Assembly (NCBI RefSeq): GCF_003574735.1
Contig: NZ_QORW01000016.1
Coordinates: 1-64,000 of the forward strand
DNA length: 64,000 nucleotides
Reading direction: 5' to 3'
Source: Dongia deserti
GTDB taxonomy: Bacteria; Pseudomonadota; Alphaproteobacteria; Dongiales; Dongiaceae
The notes below the pieces were generated by a model that saw nothing but the letters and a program-made list of their open reading frames with translations, did not search any database and was not told where the DNA came from. The translations under genes and the position numbers were made by a program. Shown here piece after piece: positions 27,225-36,149 of the stretch (the first letter of the stretch is position 1; every line of letters starts with the position of its first letter).

Positions 27225-28282
27225 GATTTGAGCCGGCGCTGCAAGAAGCGCAGGGTCGCCGCTTCCTCGGGCGGCAATGCATGGTCCTTGGCAGCGATCC
27301 GCCGCAGGCGCAGCTCGCCGGTCGTGTAAGCCTCCAGCACGCTTGGATGCACGTAGCATTTGCGGCAGATCGCGACTGTATTGCCGAGGCGCGCCGCCAC
27401 TTCCTGCAAGGCCGCGCGGACCTGCCGCTTGGCGGCGGTGGCACTGGCGGGCCCGCCGGTCTCGTGCAACAGATTGGCCGCCAGTACGGTGCCGGCCCAG
27501 GTGCGGAAGTCTTTCGCCGTGACCTCCCCGCCGGACAGCCTGCGCAGATGATCATTGACGTCCGTCGACGTTACGCGCAGCACGTCGCCTTTCTCATCGA
27601 GATACTGGAATAAATGCTGTCCCGGCAGCTCCTGGCAGGATCGGATGATTTTCGCGATCCGGCGGTCGCGCATGGTGAGGCGCCAGGCCTTGCCGCTCTT
27701 TCCCTTGAAGTGGAAGCGCAGCTCACTGCCGTTGATCCTCACATGGGAATCGCGCAGGGTGGTGACGCCATAGCTGTTATTCTCGCGCGCATATGAGTCG
27801 TTGCCGATGCGGATCAGGGTGACGTCGAGCAGGTGCACGATGGTGGCCAGCACCTTTTCGCTCGGCAGGCCGGGCAGTGCCATCCGTCTGGCGACCTCGG
27901 CTCGCAATGCAGGCAAAGACTTGGCGAAGTCCACCAGGCGCTCGTATTTGGCGCTGTCCCGGATCGCGATAAAATCGACGTGGTAGCGGTATTGCTTGCG
28001 CCCCTTGGCGTCGCGCCCGGTCGCCTGCAGATGGCCGTTCTCGCTAGCGCAGATCCACACGTCGGTCCAGGCAGGCGGAATCGCCAGTGAACGGATGCGC
28101 GCCCTGGTATAGGGATCGCGCACTGGCTTGCCGTTGCTGTCGAGATATACGAAGCCTTTGCCGCGCTTCTGCCGGCGTATGCCCGGGTCGTCATCGTTCA
28201 CATATTCGAGGCCGGCCCTTTCCGCGTCGCCCGCTATCGGCGACGGTTCGGTTGGTCTGAGCGCTTCATTGACGCTACGCAT
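27221..28282 (-). CDS. DNA topoisomerase IB
   Basis: 353 residues from ATG 28282 (ATG 28300 is an alternative with a poor ribosome-binding site). N-terminal domain with YVNDDDPGIRRQKRGKGFVY and AWTDVWIC; catalytic domain with RIGNDSYARENNSYGVTTLR, the KDFRTWAGTVLAA box and the nucleophilic tyrosine in ICRKCYVHPSVLEAY near 311. It relaxes supercoils by 3'-phosphotyrosyl cleavage, like poxviral and eukaryotic enzymes. A candidate EcfG promoter sits 35-60 bases upstream, overlapping the end of the preceding gene. Confidence 0.9.
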   Translation of the reverse strand: MRSVNEALRPTEPSPIAGDAERAGLEYVNDDDPGIRRQKRGKGFVYLDSNGKPVRDPYTRARIRSLAIPPAWTDVWICASENGHLQATGRDAKGRKQYRYHVDFIAIRDSAKYERLVDFAKSLPALRAEVARRMALPGLPSEKVLATIVHLLDVTLIRIGNDSYARENNSYGVTTLRDSHVRINGSELRFHFKGKSGKAWRLTMRDRRIAKIIRSCQELPGQHLFQYLDEKGDVLRVTSTDVNDHLRRLSGGEVTAKDFRTWAGTVLAANLLHETGGPASATAAKRQVRAALQEVAARLGNTVAICRKCYVHPSVLEAYTTGELRLRRIAAKDHALPPEEAATLRFLQRRLKS

Positions 28283-28316
28283 GCCGCCCACTCGCCTCAT
28301 TCCTGCCGAGGAATGA

Positions 28317-28342
28317 AACACTGGTTGAGTTCCGTCAGTTCC
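28317..28342 (-). promoter_or_regulatory. Candidate EcfG-type promoter for topoisomerase IB
   Basis: Minus strand: GGAAC (28342-28338), 17 bases, TGTT (28320-28317). The first base of the -10 box deviates from CGTT. The expected start of transcription near 28308 favours ATG 28282 over 28300. Confidence 0.4.
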
Positions 28343-28343
28343 T

Positions 28344-29129
28344 TCAGACGGCGAGCAGCTTGCGCAGTGGCTCAACCAAGCCGGGTGCAGCTGCCAGGAT
28401 GACATTGCCTTTGATGAGGGTATCGGGCGCGCCGAAGAAGTCGCTGCACCACCCACCGGCCTCGGTCATGAGCACCAGGCCAGCCGCAACATCCCATGCA
28501 TTGATATGAGCCTCGTAGTAGCCGTCGAGCCTGCCATCGGCCGCAAATGCCATGCCGAGCGCACCGGAGCCGAAGCGCGTGTACTCGCAGCTCGCCTCCA
28601 GGCAGGCGCTGACGGCTTTCACATGGTCCTGCACTGGCCGGCGGTAGCTGAAGCCGAGGCCCATGCGCGCTTCTTCCAGTCGGCGCGCCCCGCTGACGCG
28701 AATGCGCTTGCCGTTGAGATAGGCGCCCTCACCCGCCCGTGCGGCATAGAGATCTTCAGTCGCAGGATTGTAGATGATGCCAAGCACCGATTGGCTGCCG
28801 ATGACCAGTCCCAGCGACACACACCAGATCGGAATGCCCGCGATGAAGTTGCTGGTGCCGTCGATAGGATCGATGATCCAGGTCGCCGCGCTGCCCGCAT
28901 TCTGCAAGCCGCCCTCTTCGCCCAGGAATGAATCCTCTGGAAAGGCCTTGAGCAAGGCACCGGCCACGAACGCTTCGCACGCCTTGTCCGCTTCGCTGAC
29001 GAAGTCCTGCCGGCCCTTGCGTTCGACGGCGAGGCTTTCGCGCCGGCGATAGCGATCCAGCGCCATCTGCCCGGCCTCCCGCACCACGCCCTGGGCGAAC
29101 CGGTAGCGCAGCCCGAGCTCGTTCTGATC
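28344..29129 (-). CDS. Inositol monophosphatase family protein
   Basis: 261 residues from ATG 29129 (AGGTGAGG upstream; the in-frame GTG upstream lacks a site). Family motifs: DFVSEADKACE, FLGEEGG with metal-binding glutamate, WIIDPIDGTSNFIAGIP near 85-101, and INAWDVAAGLVLMTEAGG near 213. Such enzymes cleave inositol phosphates, or act as CysQ, histidinol-phosphatase or SuhB variants; the sequence does not settle which. Topoisomerase IB lies downstream on the same strand. Confidence 0.87.
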   Translation of the reverse strand, partial: DQNELGLRYRFAQGVVREAGQMALDRYRRRESLAVERKGRQDFVSEADKACEAFVAGALLKAFPEDSFLGEEGGLQNAGSAATWIIDPIDGTSNFIAGIPIWCVSLGLVIGSQSVLGIIYNPATEDLYAARAGEGAYLNGKRIRVSGARRLEEARMGLGFSYRRPVQDHVKAVSACLEASCEYTRFGSGALGMAFAADGRLDGYYEAHINAWDVAAGLVLMTEAGGWCSDFFGAPDTLIKGNVILAAAPGLVEPLRKLLAV

Positions 29130-29224
29130 CATGGCCCTCACCTGATCTTGCACTGCAGCAACTTTTCATACTTTCCAGACGGCGCCCGATCGGTCAATGT
29201 GAACTTGTAACAAAACTTTCACAA

Positions 29225-29243
29225 TCGGCCGAAAAACGGCCGA
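29225..29243 (+). promoter_or_regulatory. Perfect hairpin in the leader of the iron ABC operon
   Basis: TCGGCCG and CGGCCGA around AAAAA, 24 bases before the start codon at 29267. Could be an operator or an mRNA 5' structure. It does not resemble a Fur or Irr box, which are AT-rich. Confidence 0.35.
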
Positions 29244-29266
29244 GACATTCTACGTGGAGGAAACCG

Positions 29267-30313
29267 ATGACCCGATCTTTCGCAGCCGCCCGGCTTTCCG
29301 CCGTGGCCGCGGCCGCACTCATCTCGGCGGCAATGGCCGTCACCGATGCCAGGGCCGAGGGCAACCTGACCATCTATTGCTCCGTGCAGGAGGAGTGGTG
29401 CCAGCTGATGGTCAATGAGTTCCAGAAGGCGACGGGCATCACCGTCGCGATGACGCGCAAGAGCTCGGGCGAGACCTTCGCGCAGGTGAAGGCCGAAGCC
29501 GCCAACCCCAAGGGCGACATCTGGTGGGGCGGCACCGGCGATCCGCATCTGCAGGCCGCCGAGGAAGGCCTGACCGAAGCCTATGAATCGTCGATGCTGA
29601 AGGACCTCAATGACTGGGCCGTGTCGCAACACAAGACCGGCGGCGGCAAGACGGTCGGCATCTACATGGGCGCGCTCGGATTCGGCTACAGCGCCGACGT
29701 GCTCAAGGAGAAAGGTGTCGAGGGTCCGAAGTGCTGGGCCGATCTGACCAAGACCGACTACAAGGGCGAGGTCCAGATCGCCAACCCGAACTCCTCCGGC
29801 ACGGCCTACACGTTCCTGGCCACCATGGTACAGATCCTGGGCGAGGAAGACGCGTTCGCCTATCTCAAGAAACTCAACGGAAACGTCAACCAGTACACCA
29901 AGTCGGGCGCGGCACCAGCCCAGGCGGCCTCGCGCGGTGAGACCCTGATCGGCATCACGTTCCAGCATGACCTGGTGACGCCTGCCGTCACATCCGACGT
30001 GCCGATGGTCGTCGTGTCACCCTGCGAAGGCACCGGCTTCGAGGTTGGTTCCATGAGCATCATCAAGGGCGGTCCGAACCCGGACAATGCGAAGAAGTGG
30101 TACGACTGGGCATTGACGCCGGAGGCGCAGGCGCTTGGCGCGCAAGCCAATTCCTTCCAGGTGCCCTCGAACAAGAGCGCGCCGATCCCCGAGGCAGCCC
30201 CCAAGCTGTCCGAGATCAAGCTCATCAACTATGACTTCGCCAAATACGGCTCGTCGGAAGAGCGCAAGCGTCTGTTGAGCCGCTGGGACAAAGAAATCGG
30301 CGCGGCCCAGTAG
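29267..30313 (+). CDS. Iron(III)-type ABC transporter substrate-binding protein
   Basis: 348 residues. Signal peptide to about residue 28 (ALISAAMAVTDARA). Mature protein starts EGNLTIYCSVQEEWCQ, then KSSGETFAQVKAEAANPKGD and DIWWGGTGDPHLQAAEEG, signatures of the FbpA/AfuA-type family. First gene of a complete importer operon. Related proteins bind ferric iron, hexose phosphates or phosphonates, so the substrate is not certain. GTGGAGGAAACCG gives a strong ribosome-binding site. A stable hairpin separates it from the permease gene. Confidence 0.87.
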   Translation: MTRSFAAARLSAVAAAALISAAMAVTDARAEGNLTIYCSVQEEWCQLMVNEFQKATGITVAMTRKSSGETFAQVKAEAANPKGDIWWGGTGDPHLQAAEEGLTEAYESSMLKDLNDWAVSQHKTGGGKTVGIYMGALGFGYSADVLKEKGVEGPKCWADLTKTDYKGEVQIANPNSSGTAYTFLATMVQILGEEDAFAYLKKLNGNVNQYTKSGAAPAQAASRGETLIGITFQHDLVTPAVTSDVPMVVVSPCEGTGFEVGSMSIIKGGPNPDNAKKWYDWALTPEAQALGAQANSFQVPSNKSAPIPEAAPKLSEIKLINYDFAKYGSSEERKRLLSRWDKEIGAAQ

Positions 30314-30327
30314 TCGCACCGGGAGAA

Positions 30328-30364
30328 CGCAACCGGCGGCGGCCAGGAGCCGTCGCCGGTTGCG
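30328..30364 (+). terminator. Intra-operon stem-loop between binding protein and permease
   Basis: Exact 11-base arms CGCAACCGGCG (30328-30338) and CGCCGGTTGCG (30354-30364) with a GC-rich loop and no T-run. Such structures after binding-protein genes typically protect the upstream mRNA or attenuate, giving more binding protein than permease. Confidence 0.5.
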
Positions 30365-30376
30365 ATTCAGTCGGCA

Positions 30377-32578
30377 ATGGCAGGTTCGGCCCAACAGGAT
30401 CGCATCCTGCTCGCCCTGCTGGCGGCGGGCGCGGCGGGTCTTGCCCTGCTGCCCTGGTATGCGATCGAAAGCGGCTTCTGGAGCTTTGCCTGGCTCGCCT
30501 CCTATCCCGATGCGAGCACCGCCCCGGCGACGTTGCTGGCCGCGTTCCATGAACGCCCGTGGCTCTGGCCGCTGTTCCTGGGGCTACTTTTGCCGGTGCC
30601 GGCGCTGTTCGGTCACCGGCGTGCAGCAGCGTTGGTGCTCGCCGGGGGCATCTTCGGGATCTGCTATCTCTTTCTGCAGGGCTTCCTGATCGGGCTGCGC
30701 GGGTGGTCGCTGCCCGCGCTGGAAGCGATGTTCGGGCCGGTGCCGCCCCAGGACGGGCTTGGAACCGGCGCGCTGGTCGCCGGCACCATTTTTCTGCTGC
30801 TGATCGCCGCCGGCATGGCGCGGCGGGGCGCCATGCGGGGCGATCAGTTTCTGGTCGGGGCCATCGCGCTGGTTGTGGCATCGATCCTGCTGTTCGTGTT
30901 CTTTCCAATCGCCGCCGTGCTGGTGGAAGCAGCGATCGACGCCGCGGGCGGCTTTTCCCTCGGCGCGCTCTTGGGCCGCCTGACCACGGAGGATATCTGG
31001 TCCCTCGGCTGTTTCGCTGGTCAGCGCTATTGCGGCGTGTTCTGGAACTCCCTGTGGCTGGCAGTCGCCACCGGCATCACAACGACGCTGCTGGGCCTCG
31101 CGTTCGCGCTGCTGCACAAGCGCACGGGATTCCGCGCGAAGGGGCTGCTGCGGTTGCTGGCGGTGCTTCCCATCATCACGCCGCCCTTCGTGATCGGTCT
31201 CGGCATCATCCTGCTGTTCGGCCGCAGCGGCGTCGGCACCGCCCTCATCAGCGATCTGTTCGGTATTCCGCCCAGCCGCTGGATCTATGGCTTTTCCGGC
31301 TTGCTGTTGGTGCAGACCCTGGCTTTCACGCCCATCGCCTATCTGGTGCTGATCGGAGTGGTCGAAGGCATCAGCCCGTCCATGGAGGAAGCGGCACAGA
31401 CACTGCGCGCGGACCGCTGGCGCACCTTCCGCACCGTGACCTGGCCGTTGCTGCGGCCGGGCCTCGCCAATGCGTTCCTGATCGGCTTCGTCGAGAGCTT
31501 GGCCGACTTCGGCAATCCGCTCGTGCTGGGCGGCAATTACGATGTGCTATCGACCGATATCTTCTTCGCCATCGTCGGGTCGCAGAACGATCCCGGCCGT
31601 GCGTCGGCGCTCTCCATTGTCCTCCTCTTCCTGACCCTGTCGGCTTTCGTGCTGCAGCGGCAATGGCTGGGGCGGCGCTCCTACACCACCATTTCCGGTA
31701 AGGGCGATGCGGGCATTCCGGCGATCCTGCCGCGGGGCTTGAGAGTCCTGATCTATGCCGCGACCATGCCGTGGCTGGCCTTCACCGTGCTGTTGTACCT
31801 GATGATCCTGGCCGGTGGTTTCGTGCGCTCACTCGGGCTCAACAACACGCCCACATTCCAGCATTACATCACCGCCTTCGGCATCGATTGGGGACCGCAC
31901 GGCATCCTGTGGAGCGGCCGTGCCTGGCCGTCCTTCTTCACCACCATCGAGCTCGCCGCCATCGCGGCACCGCTCACCGCCGCGATCGGCCTGCTGACCG
32001 CCTATCTGCTGAACCGGCAGAACTTCTTCGGCAAGAACAGCTTCGAGTTCCTGACCATGCTGAGCTTCGCCATTCCCGGCACGGTGATCGGCATCAGCTA
32101 TATCGTCGCCTTCAACGTGCCGCCGATCGAGCTCACCGGGACAGGACTCATCCTTGTCATCTGCTTCGTGTTCCGGAACATGCCCGTGTCGATCCGCGCC
32201 GGCCTCGCGACCTTGAGCCAGATCGACAAGAGTCTTGACGAATGCTCGCTGACCCTGCGCCACGGGAGCTTCGCCACCATGCGGCGCGTGATCCTGCCGC
32301 TCCTGCGCCCGGCCATCATTGCGTCCCTGGTCTATGCCTTCGTGCGGGCGATCACGTCGGTCAGCGCGGTCATCTTCCTGGTCAGCGCGCAATACAATCT
32401 CGCCACCGCCTACATCGTCGGGCGCGTGGAGATCTCGGACTTCGGCGTCGCCATAGCCTATTCCTCGGTGCTGATCCTCTGCATGCTGGCGGCGATCGGC
32501 CTCATCCAGCTGGGCGTGGGCGAACAGCGCCGCGCCCGCCGCACGTTCGGAACGCCCGCAGCCCTGGGGACCTCGTGA
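30377..32578 (+). CDS. Iron(III)-type ABC transporter permease, two-domain
   Basis: 733 residues with two permease domains. An N-terminal block of about 200 residues holds extra membrane helices, followed by the first domain (NSLWLAVATGITTTLLGLAF; the EAA loop is EEAAQTLRADRWRTF) and the second (TIELAAIAAPLTAAIGLLTA; loop LDECSLTLRHGSFATMRRVI). Fused dual-domain permeases of this size are typical of AfuB/FbpB-like importers. Its stop overlaps the ATPase start (ATGA, 32576-32580). The start at 30377 has only a weak site and may be helped by the preceding hairpin. Confidence 0.88.
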   Translation: MAGSAQQDRILLALLAAGAAGLALLPWYAIESGFWSFAWLASYPDASTAPATLLAAFHERPWLWPLFLGLLLPVPALFGHRRAAALVLAGGIFGICYLFLQGFLIGLRGWSLPALEAMFGPVPPQDGLGTGALVAGTIFLLLIAAGMARRGAMRGDQFLVGAIALVVASILLFVFFPIAAVLVEAAIDAAGGFSLGALLGRLTTEDIWSLGCFAGQRYCGVFWNSLWLAVATGITTTLLGLAFALLHKRTGFRAKGLLRLLAVLPIITPPFVIGLGIILLFGRSGVGTALISDLFGIPPSRWIYGFSGLLLVQTLAFTPIAYLVLIGVVEGISPSMEEAAQTLRADRWRTFRTVTWPLLRPGLANAFLIGFVESLADFGNPLVLGGNYDVLSTDIFFAIVGSQNDPGRASALSIVLLFLTLSAFVLQRQWLGRRSYTTISGKGDAGIPAILPRGLRVLIYAATMPWLAFTVLLYLMILAGGFVRSLGLNNTPTFQHYITAFGIDWGPHGILWSGRAWPSFFTTIELAAIAAPLTAAIGLLTAYLLNRQNFFGKNSFEFLTMLSFAIPGTVIGISYIVAFNVPPIELTGTGLILVICFVFRNMPVSIRAGLATLSQIDKSLDECSLTLRHGSFATMRRVILPLLRPAIIASLVYAFVRAITSVSAVIFLVSAQYNLATAYIVGRVEISDFGVAIAYSSVLILCMLAAIGLIQLGVGEQRRARRTFGTPAALGTS

Positions 32579-33645
32579 TGACCATCGTCAACCGCTCCGC
32601 CGCCGTAGTGCTAGAGAAGGTGCGCAAGCAGTACGGCGTCGTGATGGCCGTGGAGGAAGTGTCGGTCACGATCGAGGCCGGCACTTTGGTCACGCTGCTG
32701 GGGCCGTCGGGCTGCGGCAAGACCACCACCCTGCGCATGGTCGCCGGCCTCGAGATGCCGACCGCCGGCCGCATCCTGATCGGCGACAAGGACGTGACGC
32801 TGCTGCCGCCCAACGAGCGTGACGTCAGTATGGTGTTCCAATCCTACGCTTTGTTCCCGCATATGACCGTGCTCGAGAACGTCTCCTACGGCCTCGCCGA
32901 CGCCTCGCTCAGCAAGGCGCGAAAGCTGGAGAAGGCACGCGAAGGGCTCCGGCTGGTGGGTCTTGATGGCTACGACGAGCGCCTGCCTTCGGAGCTCTCC
33001 GGCGGGCAGCAGCAGCGCGTTGCCTGCGCCCGCGCCCTGGTTCTGGAGCCGCAAGTGCTGCTGTTCGACGAGCCGCTCTCCAATCTGGATGCCAAGCTGC
33101 GCCGCCGCATGCGCGAAGAGATTCGTGAGCTGCAGCAGAAACTGGAACTGACGTCGATTTACGTCACGCATGACCAGGAAGAGGCGCTCGCGGTCTCCGA
33201 CAAGATCGTGGTGATGAACCAGGGCCGGATCGCGCAGGAAGGCACGCCGGCCGATCTCTATGAGCGGCCCGCGGATTCCTTCGTCGCCGACTTCATCGGC
33301 GCCGCCAACCTGATCCCGTGCGAGATCCTGCGGCGCGAAGATGCGCTCGCCATCGTGCGTTTTGGCGACACCGAGCTGCGGGTACGGGCGCCGCGTATCA
33401 GTGGCAGCGCGGGTTATCTGGTGGTGCGCTCAGCCGCGGTTGCGCTCGCCGATGCCGGCGCGGCGCGAGGTTTGACGGCGACGGTCCGCAAGGCGACCTA
33501 TCTGGGCGGACATTGGGAATACACGCTCGATACGCCGTTCGGTTCGCTGTTCCTGGCCCAGCCGGTCGGCAGGCGATTTGAGCAAGGCGCGACCGTCGCG
33601 CTGCAGCTGGATCCGCAGCACCTGTCGGTCGTAGCGCGCACCTGA
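32578..33645 (+). CDS. Iron(III)-type ABC transporter ATP-binding protein
   Basis: 355 residues, start overlapping the permease stop. Walker A GPSGCGKTTTLRMVAG near 43, Q-loop MVFQSYALFPHM, signature LSGGQQQRVACARALVL near 140, Walker B VLLFDEPLSNLD, H-loop YVTHDQEEALAVSD. The C-terminal third (from about 240) is a TOBE-type regulatory region. It completes the binding protein, permease and ATPase set of one importer. No regulator gene adjoins. Confidence 0.9.
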   Translation: MTIVNRSAAVVLEKVRKQYGVVMAVEEVSVTIEAGTLVTLLGPSGCGKTTTLRMVAGLEMPTAGRILIGDKDVTLLPPNERDVSMVFQSYALFPHMTVLENVSYGLADASLSKARKLEKAREGLRLVGLDGYDERLPSELSGGQQQRVACARALVLEPQVLLFDEPLSNLDAKLRRRMREEIRELQQKLELTSIYVTHDQEEALAVSDKIVVMNQGRIAQEGTPADLYERPADSFVADFIGAANLIPCEILRREDALAIVRFGDTELRVRAPRISGSAGYLVVRSAAVALADAGAARGLTATVRKATYLGGHWEYTLDTPFGSLFLAQPVGRRFEQGATVALQLDPQHLSVVART

Positions 33646-33793
33646 ACGGTCGGGTGAGTAGACCGGGAGGGAACGATCGGGCGCGGCAGCGAGCAGGCTG
33701 AAACACCTTAGGGACAAGCAACCCAGCCGGAGCGGCCTGGCACTTATCCTTCTCACACGCGCTTTATCGATCGTCCCCCAAACCCCCGTCTTA

Positions 33794-33816
33794 GGGGCCT
33801 TGTCTAACAAGACCCC
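33794..33816 (-). terminator. Stem-loop after the HU gene
   Basis: On the minus strand GGGGTCTTGT, loop TAG, ACAAGGCCCC: ten pairs including one G-U, 17 bases past the HU stop. A GGGGGTTTGGGGG tract follows instead of a clean T-run. Confidence 0.45.
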
Positions 33817-33832
33817 GGAAGCTCGATCCGGT

Positions 33833-34147
33833 TTAGATCGCTTCCTTGAGTTCCTTGGCCGCGCGGAACGCGACCTTCTTGCTCGCCTTGATCTTGATGG
33901 CCTCGCCCGTCGCCGGGTTGCGGCCCATGCGGGCAGCGCGCTTGCGCACCTGCAGCACGCCGAGACCGGCGAGACGGATGCGGGCACCCTTCTTCAGGTT
34001 CTTCACCAGGAGGGCGATCACGTCATTCATGATCGCTTCGCCCGCCTTCTTCGACAGGTCATGCGCGGCGGCGATGTCCGCAGCCAGATGCTTCTGGGTG
34101 ACGGTCGTCGGGGTCGACTTCGCGCCCTTCGATGGTTTGATTCCCAT
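33833..34147 (-). CDS. HU-family DNA-binding protein
   Basis: 104 residues. TQKHLAADIAAAHDLSKKAG and MNDVIALLVKNLKKGARIRL form the helical dimer part; RLAGLGVLQVRKRAARMGRN with NPATGEAIKIKASKKVAFR is the DNA-gripping beta arm (RNPATGE is the family signature). The N-terminus is about 15 residues longer than in classical HU, with a basic KPSKGAKSTPTTV lead. Binds and bends DNA as a nucleoid protein. AGAGAGGC stands before the ATG. Confidence 0.9.
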   Translation of the reverse strand: MGIKPSKGAKSTPTTVTQKHLAADIAAAHDLSKKAGEAIMNDVIALLVKNLKKGARIRLAGLGVLQVRKRAARMGRNPATGEAIKIKASKKVAFRAAKELKEAI

Positions 34148-34802
34148 GGTTATAAGCCTCTCTTGTCAGTAGGGGATCAGTCCCCGGACAGAATCACGAC
34201 CGGTCGATAAAGACAAGGCCGATCAGTCGGAAACGCGTGATTATTACGCCTATTCTGCGAGTCGGGCCATCACAAAACGCTTTGTGGATAATATGCGAAG
34301 GGCCGGAAAGGCCTGCGGGGTGGGCATTTCTTGCCTCTTGATCGCAGCGTGCGATGGCGCGCCAAGACCAATTCGAGTCGCGACTTCCTCTCTGATGCCG
34401 CGACTCGGAGAGTCGGAAGAGTGCATGCATGCGCTGTTTATCAAGCGTTTGCGCGCTGATCTTGACTCAACGCTTTGCCTGCTCCCGCAGGTCGAAATCG
34501 CGCATCTGACACAACGCGGGGCGCGCCGAGGCCAACTCGATTTGACTCGGATGGCCTATATCGCCCGACCGAAGATGTGATCGAGATCACTGGCGACCGA
34601 TCGCGGTAAGGTCCGCGCCACGGGGCCAAATGAGACTCCTGAACGCGTGCCCTGTCCGAGTCGCACGTCAAGTGACCTGCCCGGCCACCGTTCGGCGGAC
34701 ATCTGCAACGCTGCGCGCGCCCTGGTCCGACAGGTGCAGATGATGCGCGCCGGCCGCATCGAACCCGATGCACAATTGGAGGAGCCGCGCAAGAAATAGG
34801 CC
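34148..34802. other. 655-base region without a convincing gene
   Basis: Lies between the HU start and the LigC stop. The left part is the HU upstream region, relatively AT-rich around 34230-34300. The only candidate reading frame is a GTG-started 50-codon frame at 34647-34799 (plus strand) ending QLEEPRKK. It has a protein-like composition in its second half but no ribosome-binding site, so I do not call it. Other frames here are GC-rich shadows. Confidence 0.4.
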
Positions 34803-36014
34803 TTAGCGGCCGATCACCTCGGCCACCAGCTTGGCTGGCGGTGCCTCGCGCTGGAGCTGGTCGCACGTGCATTGGTCGGGCTTTTTGTCGGGACGCCAGC
34901 GCAAGAGGCGCGTGCCGTGGCGAAAACGATTGCCGGTCACCTGGTCGTATTTCACTTCCACTACAAGCTGGGGCTTCAAGGGCTTCCACTCGGCCGAGCG
35001 CTCGTTGCTCCAGCGGCTCGGCGCCCCAGGTGCCTCGCCGGTGAAGCCGGGTGGCTCGATCATCTTCTCCAGCCGCTTGGTCAGTGCCTTGCGCTCCTCG
35101 TCCTTGATGGTGGAGGTAAAGCCCACATGGTGCAGCTTTCCTGCGTCATCATAGAGCCCGAGCAGGAGCGAGCCGACCAGATTGCTGTCGGCGGCATAGC
35201 GAAAGCCGCCGACCACGCAATCGGCCGTGCGCAGCAGCTTGACCTTCAGCATCTCGCGCTCGCCCGGCACGTAGCGGCCGTCCAGGCGCTTGGCGACCAC
35301 GCCATCGAGTGAACCTCGCGCCTTCTTAAGCCAACCGCGCGCGGTCGCCGCGTCGCGCGTATAGGGCGTGAGGCGCAGAGTCAGCTGATCGCCAAGGGAT
35401 GCGAAGAAACGCTCAAGCGCCATGCGCCGCCGCGTGAGCGGCGCTTCCATCAGAGAGCCATCCTCCGCGGTCGCCAAGCAATCGAACACGATGAACATCG
35501 CCGGCGCCTCTGTCGCCAGCTTGCGAACGCGGCTTTCTGCCGGGTGAAGCCGGTTCTGCAAAGCATCGAAGGAGAGCGCATCGCCGCTCAGGATCGCGAG
35601 CTCGCCGTCCAACACGAAGCGATCGAGCGGCAGAGTCTGCAGCGCCGCAACCACATCCGGGAAATACCGCGCCAGCGACTTGCCCGACTTCGACTGCAGC
35701 TCGACGTCGGGTCCGGCACGGTAAGCGAGGCAGCGAAACCCGTCCCATTTCGGCTCGAACTGCCAGCCTTCCTCCTTCGGCAGCTCTTCCACCAACTTCG
35801 CTTCCATCGGCTGCGTGCCCGGCCGGACCGGCAGGGAGCCCAAGCCGACCTTGGCGCGCAGCCGTGGGGTTGCAGGCTCAGCGGGCCTTTCGGTCTCCAC
35901 GGTCGCCTTGCCCGGACTTCGCCCTGGTTTTGGCGCGCTGGCGGATGTCTTGCGAGATGGAGCGGCTGACATCGTCGCTTTCCTTGAATCGCCCTTCTTT
36001 GTCTCGACGGACAT
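34803..36014 (-). CDS. ATP-dependent DNA ligase, LigC type
   Basis: 403 residues. A basic, low-complexity N-terminal extension of about 65 residues precedes the catalytic core: adenylated lysine in FEPKWDGFRCLAYR near 90, FVLDGELAI, FDCLA, then LDGVVAKRLDGRYVPGE and MLKVKLLRTADCVVGG, then an OB-fold with VVEVKYDQVTGNRFRHGTRL. No polymerase or phosphoesterase modules, so LigC-like. It works in end-joining or backup gap repair beside LigD. A candidate EcfG promoter lies 74-98 bases upstream, in the divergent region with the ThDP-enzyme gene. Confidence 0.9.
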   Translation of the reverse strand: MSVETKKGDSRKATMSAAPSRKTSASAPKPGRSPGKATVETERPAEPATPRLRAKVGLGSLPVRPGTQPMEAKLVEELPKEEGWQFEPKWDGFRCLAYRAGPDVELQSKSGKSLARYFPDVVAALQTLPLDRFVLDGELAILSGDALSFDALQNRLHPAESRVRKLATEAPAMFIVFDCLATAEDGSLMEAPLTRRRMALERFFASLGDQLTLRLTPYTRDAATARGWLKKARGSLDGVVAKRLDGRYVPGEREMLKVKLLRTADCVVGGFRYAADSNLVGSLLLGLYDDAGKLHHVGFTSTIKDEERKALTKRLEKMIEPPGFTGEAPGAPSRWSNERSAEWKPLKPQLVVEVKYDQVTGNRFRHGTRLLRWRPDKKPDQCTCDQLQREAPPAKLVAEVIGR

Positions 36015-36087
36015 GGCGTTTATCGCCTTTCGGTGCGATCAACTCGCGTCTGGCCATGGGTCTCTCGAATCGAGCCGTTCCGATTGC

Positions 36088-36112
36088 AACGACTTCGCCC
36101 ATCGGAGGTTCC
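36088..36112 (-). promoter_or_regulatory. Candidate EcfG-type promoter for the LigC-type ligase
   Basis: Minus strand: GGAAC (36112-36108), 16 bases, CGTT (36091-36088). Exact consensus spacing, pointing at the ligase start 74 bases on. Predicted transcription start near 36080. Confidence 0.5.
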
Positions 36113-36149
36113 CGATGGGACGACCGTAAACCCAGTCCGGAACGATGCC

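Noticed and set aside
34284-34580. 98-residue plus-strand frame
   Set aside because: Arg/Leu-rich with many Met, no site or family; lies in HU upstream sequence.
34647-34799. 50-codon GTG frame ending QLEEPRKK
   Set aside because: Protein-like second half, but no ribosome-binding site, poor first half and no known relative.
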